From the NCBI RefSeq assembly GCF_003287735.1, contig NZ_NSCM01000008.1, forward strand, positions 1 through 64,000: a stretch of DNA of 64,000 bases, written 5' to 3'. The notes under the pieces were generated by a model. That model searched no databases and had not been told where the DNA came from. It was given only the letters and a program-made list of their open reading frames with translations. This document shows, piece by piece, positions 24,442-36,529 of the stretch. Within the stretch, counting starts at the first letter, position 1. Each line of letters begins with the position of its first letter. A program made the translations under genes and the position numbers. The stretch is from Photorhabdus bodei. Lineage in GTDB: Bacteria; Pseudomonadota; Gammaproteobacteria; Enterobacterales; Enterobacteriaceae.

Positions 24442-26835
24442 TCACCAGGTTTTGCCAATATTAAATTGGAATTGCTCCGATCTATCACCTTCGTAGTCTT
24501 TGATCGGCTTAGCATAAGAGAACACCAGCGGACCTAAAGGAGACATCCATTGCAATGCAATACCCGCCGAAACACGGATATTACCTGGTTTACTGTAATC
24601 AGGTATACCTCTGCTCTTCATCGCAGCAGAATCATTCCAATAAGTATCCCAAACCGTACCTGAATCAATAAAGAATGAAGTTCGGACAGAATTCGAATAC
24701 TTACTATCGAGGAATGGCGTTGGCGTAATCAACTCAAGGCTGGCTACCGCCATTGCGTTCCCCCCCACCGCATCGCGAGATGGACTATCTTTCTTAGGCA
24801 GCCCGTCCTTATTCAGGTAAATAGCCTTAGGACCGATATTGTTTGAGCGGAAACCACGAACCGTACTGGAGCCACCTGCATAAAAGTTTTCATAGAATGG
24901 TAACTCTTTACCACCTAATCCATCACCATAGCCTAAACGGCTGCGCCCCAAAATCACCCAAGTATGATCATCATTAATCGGATAATACGCAGAGGTGTCA
25001 AGAGTCACTTTATAGAATTTATTATCCGAACCAGGAATAGTCACTTTACCATTCAGTGTCGATTTCACCCCGGATGTTGGGAAGAAACCACGATCAAGGT
25101 TGTTATATGTCCACCCCATACTTAGAGCAAAGTCATCCGCCTTGAATTCAGCTTTACTTTCAAAATCTGGTTTCTCTCCCATAGAATTCAGATAACGCCA
25201 CATTGCAGCCTGCGGAAGCATATCAGACAGCGAGTTATGAATATAATTTAATCCAAAACGCAGAGAGTTATTTTCATTAATCGGAAAACCGAGGAAACCA
25301 TCTATACCGTAGCTTTGGTTAGTATAGCCGGATAATTCAGCATCATCAGCCCTGAAATCGTTGTAGAATACCCGGCCACCAAGACTCACTCCATTAACTG
25401 TGAAGTATGGATCAGTGAAGGAGAGCTCTGCATAGGTTGAATAATCGTTCTTACTGGCATTAATCCCCACAGCATTACCTGTACCTAACCAGTTATCTTG
25501 CTGAGCACCAATCTGGAAACTAACGCCGCTTTCTGTACCAAAACCAACACCAAAGTTCAAAGAGCCGGTATTACGTTCTTTCACTTTATAAACGACATCT
25601 ACCTGATCAGGGCTGCCTGGTACACGCTGAGTTTCAACATCTACCGTTTCGAAATAACCCAAACGATTAAGACGCTCTTTACCCAGTTCAATCAGATCAC
25701 TTCCTAACCATGCTCTTTCCATCTGACGCATTTCACGACGTAGAACGGAATCTTTAGTGGTGTCATTACCAGAGAAACGAATTTTACGAACATAGAAACG
25801 GTTACCTGCATCAATATTGACATGCAGTTTTACTGTCTTGTCTTGATCATTGATTTCAGGTTGCGTCATTACTCGTGGGTAAGCATAACCATAGCGACCA
25901 AGCAAGTTCTTGATATCATTTTCCATTTTAGTCACCTGAGTCCCGTTATACAGAGATCCAGGCTCAATGGCAGCCAGTTTAGTAATTTCAGACTGATAAC
26001 CCGCCATATTACCGTTCAGGTCAATACCTGATATTTTGTATTGATCACCTTCAGTTATATTTATCGTGACATAAATACCTTTTTTATCTGGCGTCAAACT
26101 GACCTGAGTCGAATCAATGTTAAAACGGGCATAACCGCGATCAAGGTAAAAACTGCGCAATGCTTCAAGGTCACCAGTCAGTTTTTGTTTCTGATATTTC
26201 TGATCGGCAGTCAGATTCCACCACGGTACATCATCTCTAAGTTGGAAACGATTCAATAACTCATCAGAAGAAAATGATTTATTACCAACAATGTTAATTT
26301 GCTGGATTTTTGCCGAAACACCTTCAGCGAAAACCAGTTTCAAATCGACACGGTTACGTGGAAGTGGCGTAACAACCGCTTTTACACTGGCGTTGTATTT
26401 ACCCACACTATAATAGAAATCCTCCAACCCTCTTTCGATATTGGACAACATCGTACGGTCAAGGGCTTCTCCGATCCGAACATGAGATGCCTCAAGGTTT
26501 TGTTTCAACATGTCATCTTTCACCGATTTATTGCCAGAGAAAGTGATGCTGGCAATAGTCGGCCGTTCTTTTACCTGAACAATAAGTGTATTGCCATCAC
26601 GCAGGACACGAACGTCTTCAAAGTTACCAGTAGCAAATAGTGCATGAATGGTACGACCGATATCTTCATCGCTGACCGTATCACCTACGCGAACTGGCAT
26701 ATTCAGTAATGCTGCACCTACGGCGACGCGTTGAAGACCTTCAAAGTGAATATCCTGAACTACGAATCCGTCTGCACCGTATGCAGTGGCGCTGCCAAAC
26801 AGCAGCGACGCTATGAGTAACTTTTTCATCGCCAT
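24442..26835 (-). CDS. bamA: Outer-membrane protein assembly factor BamA
   Basis: Central subunit of the BAM complex inserting beta-barrel proteins. The signal peptide (residues 1-20) is followed by five POTRA domains to about 420 and a 16-strand barrel ending in the aromatic C-terminus FNIGKTW. The lid-lock motif VRGF is present in [11 protein letters not shown]. The product is 797 aa against 810 in E. coli; the difference is mainly the extracellular loop just after VRGF, which is shorter and lacks the cysteine pair seen there in E. coli. The first barrel strand region [15 protein letters not shown] is well conserved. Confidence 0.98.
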   Translation of the reverse strand: MAMKKLLIASLLFGSATAYGADGFVVQDIHFEGLQRVAVGAALLNMPVRVGDTVSDEDIGRTIHALFATGNFEDVRVLRDGNTLIVQVKERPTIASITFSGNKSVKDDMLKQNLEASHVRIGEALDRTMLSNIERGLEDFYYSVGKYNASVKAVVTPLPRNRVDLKLVFAEGVSAKIQQINIVGNKSFSSDELLNRFQLRDDVPWWNLTADQKYQKQKLTGDLEALRSFYLDRGYARFNIDSTQVSLTPDKKGIYVTINITEGDQYKISGIDLNGNMAGYQSEITKLAAIEPGSLYNGTQVTKMENDIKNLLGRYGYAYPRVMTQPEINDQDKTVKLHVNIDAGNRFYVRKIRFSGNDTTKDSVLRREMRQMERAWLGSDLIELGKERLNRLGYFETVDVETQRVPGSPDQVDVVYKVKERNTGSLNFGVGFGTESGVSFQIGAQQDNWLGTGNAVGINASKNDYSTYAELSFTDPYFTVNGVSLGGRVFYNDFRADDAELSGYTNQSYGIDGFLGFPINENNSLRFGLNYIHNSLSDMLPQAAMWRYLNSMGEKPDFESKAEFKADDFALSMGWTYNNLDRGFFPTSGVKSTLNGKVTIPGSDNKFYKVTLDTSAYYPINDDHTWVILGRSRLGYGDGLGGKELPFYENFYAGGSSTVRGFRSNNIGPKAIYLNKDGLPKKDSPSRDAVGGNAMAVASLELITPTPFLDSKYSNSVRTSFFIDSGTVWDTYWNDSAAMKSRGIPDYSKPGNIRVSAGIALQWMSPLGPLVFSYAKPIKDYEGDRSEQFQFNIGKTW

Positions 26836-26869
26836 CGTTGTAATGCGTCTTCCTAACTAGTCTTCCGCT

Positions 26870-28225
26870 TTAAAAACGGGAGAAATCATTGAAAAGTGCA
26901 AGCCCCATCAATAACACCAGTACTATGGCACCGATGCGATAGCTGAAGTCTTGTACACGCTCGGAAACTGGCCCACCTTTTATCTTTTCGATAAACAAGA
27001 AGAGCAAGTGTCCACCATCTAACACAGGTAATGGGATCAGATTAATAATCCCAAGATTGACACTTATTAGCGCCAAAAACATCAAATAATACACCAAGCC
27101 GGAATCAGCCGACACCCCCGCCCCTTTAGCGATAGAGATAGGCCCACTCAGGTTGTTAATTTTCACATCACCAACGATCAGCTTACCAATCATACTGACA
27201 GTTAATCGCATCAGTTGCCAAGTCTTATCTCCTGCCTGATACATGGCAGAGAAAGGCCCGTATTGCTGAACGATTCTATATTCATCGGCTAATGGCACAA
27301 CTCGCAGTTCCACACCGGCAAAACCAGCTTTCCTGCCACCAGACTGTTGTCTTGCTTCTGGCGTCATAGAGAGAGAAATAATATGACCAGCCCGATCCAC
27401 GGAAAGTTCCAGCGGGACATTCGGATTATTGCTGACAAAGGATGTAAAAGTATGCCAAGTATCTATTTCCTGGTCACCGACTTTAACTATCCTATCCCCC
27501 TTTTGCAAACCCGCTTTTTCTGCTGCGGAGCCAAGGATAACTTTTTCCACCAGAGAATCCAAACGAGGACCGACAGGCATAATCCCTAGTGACAATACAG
27601 GATCCTGCTTATCCGGATCAAAGCTCCATTGCTGCAAATCCAGAGTTTTCTCCACCGGATATGATGAGCCTGGAGAGATAACCTGAACAGTCATGTTATC
27701 GTCACCTATCTTACCTACCAGAGCAAAACGAACTGAATTCCAATCAGGCGTTTCGATACCATCTACGGATTTTAGTTCCATTCCCGATGAAATATTTGCT
27801 TGCGCAGCGATAGAATCTGGTTTGATATCCGCAACAACAGGACGTATTGCCGGCACACCAATAATAAACACTAACCAATAAACCACAGCCGCCAATAAAA
27901 AGTTAGCAATTGGCCCGGCACTGACTACCGCAGCACGCTGACCAAGTGTTTTATTATTGAATGCCATATGACGGTGTTCAGGAGAAACAGGTGAAACACG
28001 CTCATCAAGCATTTTCACATATCCCCCCAGTGGAATAAGGGCTATAACATATTCAGTTCCTTGACGATCTGTACGCCGCCATAGAGCTTTACCAAAACCA
28101 ATGGAGAAACGTTCAACGTGAATACCACACTTTCTGGCCACCCAAAAATGGCCAAACTCATGCACAGTGATCAATATCCCTAGCGCAATAATAAAAGCCG
28201 CCAGATTCCAGAGAATTCCCATCAT
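26870..28225 (-). CDS. rseP: Site-2 zinc protease RseP
   Basis: Intramembrane metalloprotease that makes the second cut in RseA to release sigma-E, and clears signal peptides. The product is 451 aa from the ATG at 28225 (E. coli 450); a TTG three codons upstream is less likely. The zinc motif HEFGH is at 22-26, two PDZ domains occupy about 115-310, and the third ligand motif is PVLDGGHL near 400. It lies between cdsA and bamA, as in E. coli. Confidence 0.96.
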   Translation of the reverse strand: MMGILWNLAAFIIALGILITVHEFGHFWVARKCGIHVERFSIGFGKALWRRTDRQGTEYVIALIPLGGYVKMLDERVSPVSPEHRHMAFNNKTLGQRAAVVSAGPIANFLLAAVVYWLVFIIGVPAIRPVVADIKPDSIAAQANISSGMELKSVDGIETPDWNSVRFALVGKIGDDNMTVQVISPGSSYPVEKTLDLQQWSFDPDKQDPVLSLGIMPVGPRLDSLVEKVILGSAAEKAGLQKGDRIVKVGDQEIDTWHTFTSFVSNNPNVPLELSVDRAGHIISLSMTPEARQQSGGRKAGFAGVELRVVPLADEYRIVQQYGPFSAMYQAGDKTWQLMRLTVSMIGKLIVGDVKINNLSGPISIAKGAGVSADSGLVYYLMFLALISVNLGIINLIPLPVLDGGHLLFLFIEKIKGGPVSERVQDFSYRIGAIVLVLLMGLALFNDFSRF

Positions 28226-28253
28226 ATTCTTCAAACACCGTCAAACATAGAGA

Positions 28254-29102
28254 TCAAAATACCAGCAACATTAGGCCAGTAAAAACAGGGATCGCAGCCG
28301 TCAGGCTATCAATACGATCCATAACACCGCCATGTCCCGGAATTAGCTGGCTGCTATCCTTAATACCCGATTCACGTTTGAACATACTCTCAGTCAAATC
28401 ACCAAATACAGAAGCGATAACAACAATAGCAGAACACAACATGAGTTTTTCAGGCATTGCAGGTACTGGAGCATATTTCCCAAACAACCATGAAATAATG
28501 GCCGCTGTCATTAACCCCCCCATTAATCCTTCCAGCGTTTTTCCTGGAGAAACTTTCGGTGCCATTTTACGTTTACCTAAAGTACGTCCGAAGAGATAAG
28601 CACCGGAATCCGCTCCCCACACTAGCAACATGACATACAATAACCACCATGCACCATAATATGAATTATCATCATATCCCTGAGTCCGTAACACCATCAT
28701 TCCACAGTAAAACGGCACTAATGTCAGGACACCAAACAAAAGGCGCAATAAAATGGAGCTCTTCCAAATTACAGCGGAAGAAGGATAGGTAACAACCAGA
28801 AGTGTCGCGACAATCCACCAAATCATTCCCCCCCATAGGATAAAAGCGATTTGTGGTTGTCCAATCAAATCAGTGAAATCTGGCAGAGTATATTGTAAGG
28901 CCAATAAACCAATAGCAAACAGAAGCGCCAAAATAGCCCGTTTCTTTTGGTTAAATAAGCCAGCGAATTGCCCCCATTCCCATGCAGCAAGGGCTGAAAC
29001 AGCAATAATCACCAGCCCAAACGCTACTGGTGGCAGCAAAAATAGAGCGGCAATCACAAGAGGGATTAATATCACAGCCGTTATAAGGCGGTACTTCAGC
29101 AA
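28254..29102 (-). CDS. cdsA: Phosphatidate cytidylyltransferase
   Basis: Makes CDP-diacylglycerol from phosphatidate and CTP, the branch point of phospholipid synthesis. The product is 282 aa with about eight membrane segments. The family signature KRESGIKDSSQLIPGHGG plus MDRID lies near the C-terminus. It is 9 bp downstream of uppS. Confidence 0.95.
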   Translation of the reverse strand: MLKYRLITAVILIPLVIAALFLLPPVAFGLVIIAVSALAAWEWGQFAGLFNQKKRAILALLFAIGLLALQYTLPDFTDLIGQPQIAFILWGGMIWWIVATLLVVTYPSSAVIWKSSILLRLLFGVLTLVPFYCGMMVLRTQGYDDNSYYGAWWLLYVMLLVWGADSGAYLFGRTLGKRKMAPKVSPGKTLEGLMGGLMTAAIISWLFGKYAPVPAMPEKLMLCSAIVVIASVFGDLTESMFKRESGIKDSSQLIPGHGGVMDRIDSLTAAIPVFTGLMLLVF

Positions 29103-29111
29103 GAGTTCCTC

Positions 29112-29876
29112 CTATGATCCCACATCGGCATCGTCTGGTATTGTTCCGCCAAACCGGCGTTCTCTTTTGGCAAAGGCATTAATTGCACCTTCAAAAACGT
29201 TTTCATCAAAATCAGGCCAGAGTATATCGGTAAAATAGAATTCTGCATAAGCTATCTGCCATAACAAAAAATTACTGATACGATGTTCACCGCCGGTTCT
29301 GATGACTAAATCAACCTGAGGCTGCTGGCTTAGATTCATATAATTATTAACTAATTCTTCAGTAATATCCTGTGGCCCAAGGGAATTATCCTTAATCTGC
29401 TGAGCAATTTTCTGAACACTTTGAACAACATCCCAACGACCACCATAATTTGCAGCAATATTAAGTTGCAGACCCGTATTATTAGCGGTCAACTTAACTG
29501 AGCGATGGATTCGATCCTGTAAACGCTCACTGAACCGGCTGATATCACCAATAACAGATAATCTAATATTATGCTTATGTAAACTTTTGATTTCGCTATC
29601 TAGTGCAAAAATAAATAATTCCATTAAAGAGCTGACTTCTTGTTCCGGCCGATTCCAGTTTTCACTACTGAAAGCATACAACGTCAGTGACTCAATTTTA
29701 TGTTTAGCCGAGAAACTCACCGCACTACGTACCGCTTTAATCCCTGCACGATGACCAAAGGCTCTTAATTTCCCTCGTTTCTTTGCCCAACGGCCGTTAC
29801 CATCCATAATAATAGCAACATGTTTAGGTAATAATGACAATAAATCGTTCTGATGATGATCGCTGGATAATATCAC
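29112..29876 (-). CDS. uppS: Undecaprenyl diphosphate synthase
   Basis: Cis-prenyltransferase that makes the C55 lipid carrier for peptidoglycan and O-antigen. The product is 254 aa (E. coli 253). [12 protein letters not shown] contains the catalytic aspartate (about 25). [13 protein letters not shown] and [17 protein letters not shown] are signatures. The start is GTG with AAGGA upstream. It begins after the dxr terminator, so it needs a promoter in the 214-bp gap. Confidence 0.96.
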   Translation of the reverse strand: MILSSDHHQNDLLSLLPKHVAIIMDGNGRWAKKRGKLRAFGHRAGIKAVRSAVSFSAKHKIESLTLYAFSSENWNRPEQEVSSLMELFIFALDSEIKSLHKHNIRLSVIGDISRFSERLQDRIHRSVKLTANNTGLQLNIAANYGGRWDVVQSVQKIAQQIKDNSLGPQDITEELVNNYMNLSQQPQVDLVIRTGGEHRISNFLLWQIAYAEFYFTDILWPDFDENVFEGAINAFAKRERRFGGTIPDDADVGS

Positions 29877-29933
29877 TCAATTAATCCTTTGCTGGTCAGG
29901 GTAATTCTCTTACAAGTTCAGGCATCCAAACAT

Positions 29934-29962
29934 AAAAAAGCCGTGTCTGATATCCACGGCTT
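29934..29962 (-). terminator. Terminator between dxr and uppS
   Basis: On the minus strand an 8-bp stem AAGCCGTG/CACGGCTT with a short loop is followed by TTTTTT. It lies about 130 bp after the dxr stop and ahead of uppS, so the block is at least two transcription units. Confidence 0.85.
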
Positions 29963-30090
29963 GGGTAAAAGCCTAATTATCTGGAAGAGAACTTCCAAAA
30001 TCTGAACCGTTAATTATATCAACCAACAGTTATACGCAAACTATACCATCAGGTAAAAATGCGGACAAATACCCATTTGCCAATCAAAGA

Positions 30091-31287
30091 CTATCTGATA
30101 AATGAACGAATAGTCTTTATAGCTAAATCTCTTGCGAGATTATCAATCTGTAAGACTTCCTCAATGCTCTGAGGTTCCGGCAAATTTAGTTTTTCTACAA
30201 CCTGCCGGTTTATAATTGCAATATCTGTGAAAGAGATTCCATTTTGTAAAAAAATCTTAACGATTTCTTCATTCGCTGCATTCAACGCCGTCGTTGCAGC
30301 CTGACCTGCGTGGCAAGCTTCAATAGCCAGCTTCAAACATGGATACCGTTCATAATCTGGTTTCGAGAACGTCAGTGTACCTAAAGAATAAAAATCAAGA
30401 GGTTCAACACCAGAAGCAATACGATTTGGGTATGCCATTGCATAGGCAATTGGTGTACACATATCCGGTGTTCCTAATTGAGCAATAACGCTACCATCCT
30501 GATAACGGACCATAGAGTGAATGACTGACTGAGGATGGACTACCACTTCCATTTCCGCAGCAGATGCATTGAACAGACAACACGCCTCAATATATTCCAG
30601 GCCCTTATTCATCATTGTCGCAGAATCTACCGAAATCTTACGCCCCATCGACCAATTCGGATGAGCACAAGCCTGGTCCGGTGTTACAAAAGCTAATTGC
30701 TCCAAAGGGGTATGACGAAAAGGCCCGCCAGATCCTGTCAGAATGATATTAGCAATTCCATATTGTTTTAGATCTCCGCGCCCAAGGTTTCGTTGTATTA
30801 CCTCTGGTAAGCTCTGAAAAATAGCATTATGCTCACTATCAATGGGTAATAATTGAGCATTATGTTTCGCTACGGCATCCATAAAAAACCGGCCGCTGGT
30901 GATCAGCGACTCTTTATTAGCAAGTAAAATCTGTTTACCCGCCCGGATGGCAGCCAGCGTTGGCAATAAACCAGCCACACCAACAATCCCAGACATAACC
31001 TGATCAACATCATTCAAAGCAGCCAAATCACACGCAGCCTGTTCCCCGAAAAATACCTCGGTTTTACAACCTTGTTCAATAAGCAGCTGACGCAACTCTT
31101 TTGCGGAAACTTCATCCGCCATTGCAGCATATTGAGGCCGAAACTCCAGACATTGCTCAGCCATAACCTGGATATTTTTTCCAGCGGCAAGCGCTGTTAC
31201 TTTGAATTTATCAGGATTATTGCGAACTACAGTAAGTGTACTTTTGCCTACGGAACCTGTGGAACCAAGGATGGTCAACCTTTTCAT
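30091..31287 (-). CDS. dxr: 1-deoxy-D-xylulose 5-phosphate reductoisomerase
   Basis: Second enzyme of the MEP isoprenoid pathway and the fosmidomycin target (398 aa, E. coli 398). The NADPH-binding GSTGSVG is at 8-14. The metal and substrate region ANKESLI and [12 protein letters not shown], and the flexible-loop block [21 protein letters not shown]'s core, are all in place. It supplies isoprene units used by the neighbouring uppS. Confidence 0.97.
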   Translation of the reverse strand: MKRLTILGSTGSVGKSTLTVVRNNPDKFKVTALAAGKNIQVMAEQCLEFRPQYAAMADEVSAKELRQLLIEQGCKTEVFFGEQAACDLAALNDVDQVMSGIVGVAGLLPTLAAIRAGKQILLANKESLITSGRFFMDAVAKHNAQLLPIDSEHNAIFQSLPEVIQRNLGRGDLKQYGIANIILTGSGGPFRHTPLEQLAFVTPDQACAHPNWSMGRKISVDSATMMNKGLEYIEACCLFNASAAEMEVVVHPQSVIHSMVRYQDGSVIAQLGTPDMCTPIAYAMAYPNRIASGVEPLDFYSLGTLTFSKPDYERYPCLKLAIEACHAGQAATTALNAANEEIVKIFLQNGISFTDIAIINRQVVEKLNLPEPQSIEEVLQIDNLARDLAIKTIRSFIR

Positions 31288-31378
31288 ACTGATGCTCTGA
31301 ATTGTTTTATTTGATGTGTATTAATACTTGTCTGATTTGCCTGGCTATGAACGCTCATGACTTCAGAGAAATGCCGAA

Positions 31379-31408
31379 TAAAAAATAGCGCCGCACGATA
31401 GCAGCGCT
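31379..31408 (-). terminator. Terminator of frr
   Basis: AGCGCTGC/GCGGCGCT stem (one G-U pair) with a short loop and a following T-rich run on the minus strand, 22 bp after the frr stop. Confidence 0.8.
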
Positions 31409-31429
31409 TGATGTATCTCATAAAAGAGA

Positions 31430-31987
31430 TTAGAACTCCATCAGTTCTTCTTCTTTCTTCGTTAAAGCTTCATCAACTTTTTTGATGAAATTATCCGTCA
31501 GCTTTTGAATATCATCCTGCGCACGACGCTCATCATCTTCACTGATCTCTTTGTCTTTCAGCAGTGCTTTGATTTTGTCGTTAGCGTCACGACGAATATT
31601 ACGCACAGAGACACGCCCCTGCTCAGCTTCGCCACGAACCACCTTAATCAGATCCTTACGGCGCTCTTCTGTCAATGGTGGCAAAGGAACACGGATTGTT
31701 GTTCCCGCAGAAGATGGATTCAGCCCTAAATCAGAAGCCATGATTGCCTTTTCAATCGCCGGCGTCATAGTACGATCAAATACCGTGATAGCTAGGGTAC
31801 GTGCATCCTCAGCGACGACGTTAGCAAGCTGACGCAAAGGCGTTGGTGTACCATAATACTCAACAGTGATACCATCCAGCAGACTAGGAGAAGCCCGGCC
31901 AGTACGAACCTTGCTGATTTGGTTTTTAAGTGCTTCGACGCTCTTTTCCATACGGTCTTGTGCGTCTTTTTTGATTTCATTAATCAC
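31430..31987 (-). CDS. frr: Ribosome recycling factor
   Basis: Splits post-termination ribosomes with EF-G. The product is 185 aa, the standard length. The conserved first part [21 protein letters not shown] and the C-terminal helical bundle with EEELMEF are typical. It lies about 118 bp downstream of pyrH. Confidence 0.97.
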   Translation of the reverse strand: MINEIKKDAQDRMEKSVEALKNQISKVRTGRASPSLLDGITVEYYGTPTPLRQLANVVAEDARTLAITVFDRTMTPAIEKAIMASDLGLNPSSAGTTIRVPLPPLTEERRKDLIKVVRGEAEQGRVSVRNIRRDANDKIKALLKDKEISEDDERRAQDDIQKLTDNFIKKVDEALTKKEEELMEF

Positions 31988-32105
31988 GTTACAAACCCTT
32001 GGGAACTGGTTGTTTTAAAGCCATAAGCTATTATGACCATGTTTGTTAAATTTGGCGTATCAGGCGACTCATCATACCGCTAAACATCTCTGGTGTCTTT
32101 GAACA

Positions 32106-32834
32106 TTACTCGTGAGAAATCAGGGTGCCTTCATTTTCCCCCATTACCACACGACGCAACGCTCCCGGCTTATTCATGTTAAATACGCGAATAGGTAAGC
32201 TGTGATCACGAGCCAGCGTGAATGCCGCCAAATCCATAACTTTCAATTCACGCTCTAATACCTGCTGGTAAGAGAGCTTATCGAACAATACCGCTTCCGA
32301 ATCTTTAGCCGGATCAGCCGAGTAAACACCATCTACTTTAGTTGCTTTTAGCACAACATCTGCTTCAATCTCAATACCACGCAAACACGCTGCCGAATCT
32401 GTAGTAAAGAACGGATTGCCGGTACCCGCAGAGAAAATAACAACACGACCATGACGTAATAAACTAATCGCTTCTGCCCAACTATAGTTATCGCAAACGC
32501 CATTTAAAGGAATTGCAGACATTAGACGGGCGTTCACATAGGCGCGATGTAATGCGTCCCGCATTGCCAGACCATTCATCACTGTTGCCAACATGCCCAT
32601 GTGGTCGCCGACTACACGGTTCATCCCTGCTTCTGCCAAGCCAGCACCACGAAACAGATTACCACCGCCAATGACGACACCGACTTGTACGCCTAACTCA
32701 ACCAGTTCTTTGACCTCCTGAGCCATGCGATCTAACACGCTGGCATCTATACCAAAACCTTCTGCACCTTGCAGGGCTTCTCCACTGAGTTTAAGCAGGA
32801 TACGCTGATATACGGGTTTTGCATTGGTTGCCAT
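32106..32834 (-). CDS. pyrH: Uridylate kinase
   Basis: Hexameric UMP kinase of the amino-acid-kinase fold (242 aa, E. coli 241). [10 protein letters not shown] near the N-terminus and [14 protein letters not shown] form the nucleotide site. It lies about 150 bp after tsf, beyond a terminator. Confidence 0.97.
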   Translation of the reverse strand: MATNAKPVYQRILLKLSGEALQGAEGFGIDASVLDRMAQEVKELVELGVQVGVVIGGGNLFRGAGLAEAGMNRVVGDHMGMLATVMNGLAMRDALHRAYVNARLMSAIPLNGVCDNYSWAEAISLLRHGRVVIFSAGTGNPFFTTDSAACLRGIEIEADVVLKATKVDGVYSADPAKDSEAVLFDKLSYQQVLERELKVMDLAAFTLARDHSLPIRVFNMNKPGALRRVVMGENEGTLISHE

Positions 32835-32943
32835 GATGTTCTGTCCTAAGCAGAAAAGTATATTGGGGATTTACATACATCCGAGCCATTCTGACCAGAT
32901 GCAAAAACTCAACACCTACTGGGATAGGCGATTTAGATTAGAT

Positions 32944-32971
32944 AAAACAGAACCGCCATTTGGCGGCCCTG
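32944..32971 (-). terminator. Terminator of rpsB-tsf
   Basis: On the minus strand CAGGGCCGCC-AAAT-GGCGGTTCTG forms a strong stem-loop followed by TTTT, 17 bp after the tsf stop. Confidence 0.85.
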
Positions 32972-32987
32972 TTTGTAAAAATTAAGA

Positions 32988-33845
32988 CTATTTACTCATT
33001 GCAGCAACTTCTGCTGCGAAATCAGTCTCAACTTTCTCAATACCTTCACCCACTTCATAACGGATGAAGCTAGTCACTGTAGCAGTGTTTTCTTTCAACA
33101 GATCGCCAACTGTTTTGCTTGGATCCATCACGAAATTCTGACCTGTCAGAGAAATCTCACCGGTGAATTTATTCATACGGCCAGAAACCATTTTCTCTGC
33201 GATTTCGCGTGGCTTACCAGACTGCATTGCGATATCCAGTTGGATTTGGTGCTCACGATCAACAACATCAGCTGGTACATCACTTGGGTTAACATATTCT
33301 GGCTTGCTCGCAGCGATGTGCATAGCCACATGCTTAATCAGCTCTTCATTAGCGCCAGCGCCTTCAGCCGCAACCAGAACACCGATACGTGCACCATGCA
33401 GGTAAGTACCCAGTTGTTCACCTTCTAATACAGAAACGCGACGAATGTTAATGTTTTCACCGATTTTAGCAACCAGTGCAGTACGTTGTTCTTCAAACTT
33501 AGCTTTCAGAGTTTCAATATCAGAGATTTTATCAGCCAATACTGTTGCCATAACTTCTTTACCGAAAGCGATGAAACCTGCATCTTTGGCAACAAAATCA
33601 GTTTCACAGTTCAGCTCAACCAGAGCGCCGAATTTGCTATCAGCAGCCACTTCCGCCAGGATTATACCTTCAGCAGCAACACGGCCAGCTTTCTTAGCCG
33701 CTTTCGCTTGACCTGATTTACGCATGTTGTCAATCGCTAATTCGATATCGCCATTAGCTTCAACCAGCGCTTTTTTACATTCCATCATACCTGCGCCAGT
33801 ACGCTCACGCAGTTCTTTTACCAAAGCAGCGGTAATTCCAGACAT
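32988..33845 (-). CDS. tsf: Elongation factor Ts
   Basis: Guanine-nucleotide exchange factor for EF-Tu (285 aa, E. coli 283). The N-terminal UBA-like segment [16 protein letters not shown] and the exchange motif TDFVAKD near 80 are diagnostic. It follows rpsB after a 150-bp spacer that holds a hairpin attenuator. Confidence 0.97.
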   Translation of the reverse strand: MSGITAALVKELRERTGAGMMECKKALVEANGDIELAIDNMRKSGQAKAAKKAGRVAAEGIILAEVAADSKFGALVELNCETDFVAKDAGFIAFGKEVMATVLADKISDIETLKAKFEEQRTALVAKIGENINIRRVSVLEGEQLGTYLHGARIGVLVAAEGAGANEELIKHVAMHIAASKPEYVNPSDVPADVVDREHQIQLDIAMQSGKPREIAEKMVSGRMNKFTGEISLTGQNFVMDPSKTVGDLLKENTATVTSFIRYEVGEGIEKVETDFAAEVAAMSK

Positions 33846-33917
33846 TTGTTTTATTCCTCGATGTATCCCGCAGGAAGAGAGTATTCCGCATGGATAGTTC
33901 TTATATCAGATACGTAA

Positions 33918-33940
33918 AAGGGGGCCATAACAGGCCCCCC
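33918..33940 (-). terminator. Attenuator hairpin between rpsB and tsf
   Basis: GGGGGGCC/GGCCCCC stem with a 6-nt loop and trailing TTTT on the minus strand, 56 bp after rpsB. A partial terminator here would adjust S2 to EF-Ts stoichiometry, as known for E. coli rpsB-tsf. Confidence 0.7.
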
Positions 33941-33995
33941 TAACCAATATATTTCAATACCTGGTTAATAAGGGCTCAATAATGAGCTTGCCTTA

Positions 33996-35152
<1,157 letters not shown>

Positions 35153-35950
35153 ATGGCAATCTCAATTAAAACCTCTGAAGATATTGAAAAAATGCGCGTC
35201 GCCGGTCGGCTGGCGGCAGAAGTGTTGGAAATTATTGAACCTTACGTCAAACCTGGTGTAACAACAGGTGAATTGGATCGTATCTGTCACGATCACATTA
35301 CCAATAAACAACAGGCTGTCTCTGCCTGCCTTGGCTATCACGGTTTCCCAAAATCTGTTTGTATCTCTGTTAATGACGTAGTGTGTCATGGTATCCCAAG
35401 TGATGATAAGACCTTGAAAGATGGCGATATTGTTAATATCGATGTGACTGTCATCAAAGAGGGCTTCCACGGTGATACATCAAAAATGTTCATAGTTGGT
35501 AAACCAACCATTCAGGGTGAGCGCCTGTGCCGCATCACTCAGGAAAGCCTCTATCTAGCCTTGAAAATGGTGAAACCCGGTATTCGTCTGCGCACCCTTG
35601 GTAGAGCCATCCAACAATTTGTTGAAGCCAACGATTTTTCTGTGGTCCGTGAATATTGCGGTCACGGCATCGGCGCAGGCTTCCACGAGGAACCACAAGT
35701 ATTGCACTATGATGCAGATGATAGTGGTGTTGTTCTGCAAAAAGGTATGGCTTTCACTATTGAGCCAATGGTTAACACCGGTGACTACCACATCCGTACC
35801 ATGAAAGATGGCTGGACAGTCAAAACCAAGGACCGCAGCCTGTCTGCGCAGTATGAACATACCATCGTTGTTACTGATAACGGCTGCGAAATCATGACAT
35901 TGCGTAAAGAAGAAGAGCCAACGCTTTCCGCAGTCTTGGTAAATGAATAA
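35153..35950 (+). CDS. map: Type I methionine aminopeptidase
   Basis: Removes the initiator methionine from nascent proteins (265 aa, E. coli 264). The pita-bread fold metal ligands lie in VNIDVTV, FHGDTSKMF, GHGIGAGFHEEP and FTIEPM. It is divergent from rpsB. In E. coli glnD follows closely; here an IS remnant intervenes. Confidence 0.97.
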   Translation: MAISIKTSEDIEKMRVAGRLAAEVLEIIEPYVKPGVTTGELDRICHDHITNKQQAVSACLGYHGFPKSVCISVNDVVCHGIPSDDKTLKDGDIVNIDVTVIKEGFHGDTSKMFIVGKPTIQGERLCRITQESLYLALKMVKPGIRLRTLGRAIQQFVEANDFSVVREYCGHGIGAGFHEEPQVLHYDADDSGVVLQKGMAFTIEPMVNTGDYHIRTMKDGWTVKTKDRSLSAQYEHTIVVTDNGCEIMTLRKEEEPTLSAVLVNE

Positions 35951-36002
35951 TTAAAGCAGCAAACTATGAAGCCTTGTTGAAATCATACAAGGCTTGTGAC
36001 TG

Positions 36003-36350
36003 CTCCCCGCCATAAAAAACGGCGAGGCTTCCCACTTCTCAGGCCGCCACCGTCGATGCAACGGATTTACGCTGGCCTCCGTGGGCAGAAACGACGAGTC
36101 CCGCCGCCTGTAATTCTGTTATGCCCTTGCGCTGGATGTTGATCGCCGCATTGATATCGCGGTCATGTTCGACATGACAAACCATGCAAGCTGTATACGA
36201 GCTTTGCGACGATTGGCATTCCCCCCTGTTCTTATCTTACGGGATAACGCTTTCTGTTTACGCCGCAGGTTGCGGCTGGTGTTGATAAGGTGGCGTGGGA
36301 TAGAGTGCATTCATTTTAGCCTGTTTTACAGGCAAATATCAATTTAGCCA
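36003..36350 (-). mobile_element. IS200/IS605-type remnant carrying a wrecked tnpB
   Basis: The minus strand reads first a TnpB internal block (PRHLINTSRNLRRKQKALSR, then NRRKARIQLA; 36310 to about 36195). After a deletion and frame change comes the TnpB C-terminus: CHVEHDRDINAAINIQRKG, ending at the stop 36039-36041. DRDINAAIN is the last RuvC motif next to the zinc ribbon, of which only part of the second CxxC remains. GC-rich palindromes at 36005-36028 and 36318-36332 resemble IS605 subterminal hairpins. The catalytic core is missing, so this is a fossil with no expected activity. Confidence 0.8.
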
Positions 36351-36372
36351 GGATACGTCGCAGTAGCCAGCC

Positions 36373-36391
36373 CTAAAGCCCTTTGGGCTTT
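36373..36391 (+). terminator. Hairpin upstream of glnD
   Basis: AAAGCCC-TTT-GGGCTTT-type stem followed by TTTT on the plus strand. It may terminate read-through from map or the IS remnant. The rest of 36350-36529 holds no other feature I recognise, although a reading frame is open into glnD. Confidence 0.5.
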
Positions 36392-36529
36392 TCGCCTTAT
36401 ATCCCTGTACTGGGCAAGGGTTTACGGCGGTTTTTGCTAAATCTCTTCTCCGCAATATCCCCTTGTTTAACACCCTACTTTCTCAGTAATCTGGCCGTTA
36501 TGATTCGCCTTTCTCATAGGTTTATACTT

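Noticed and set aside
36383..36529. 49-residue N-terminal extension of GlnD
   Set aside because: The codons cover a hairpin and IS-flanking DNA; conserved GlnD sequence begins after ATG 36530.
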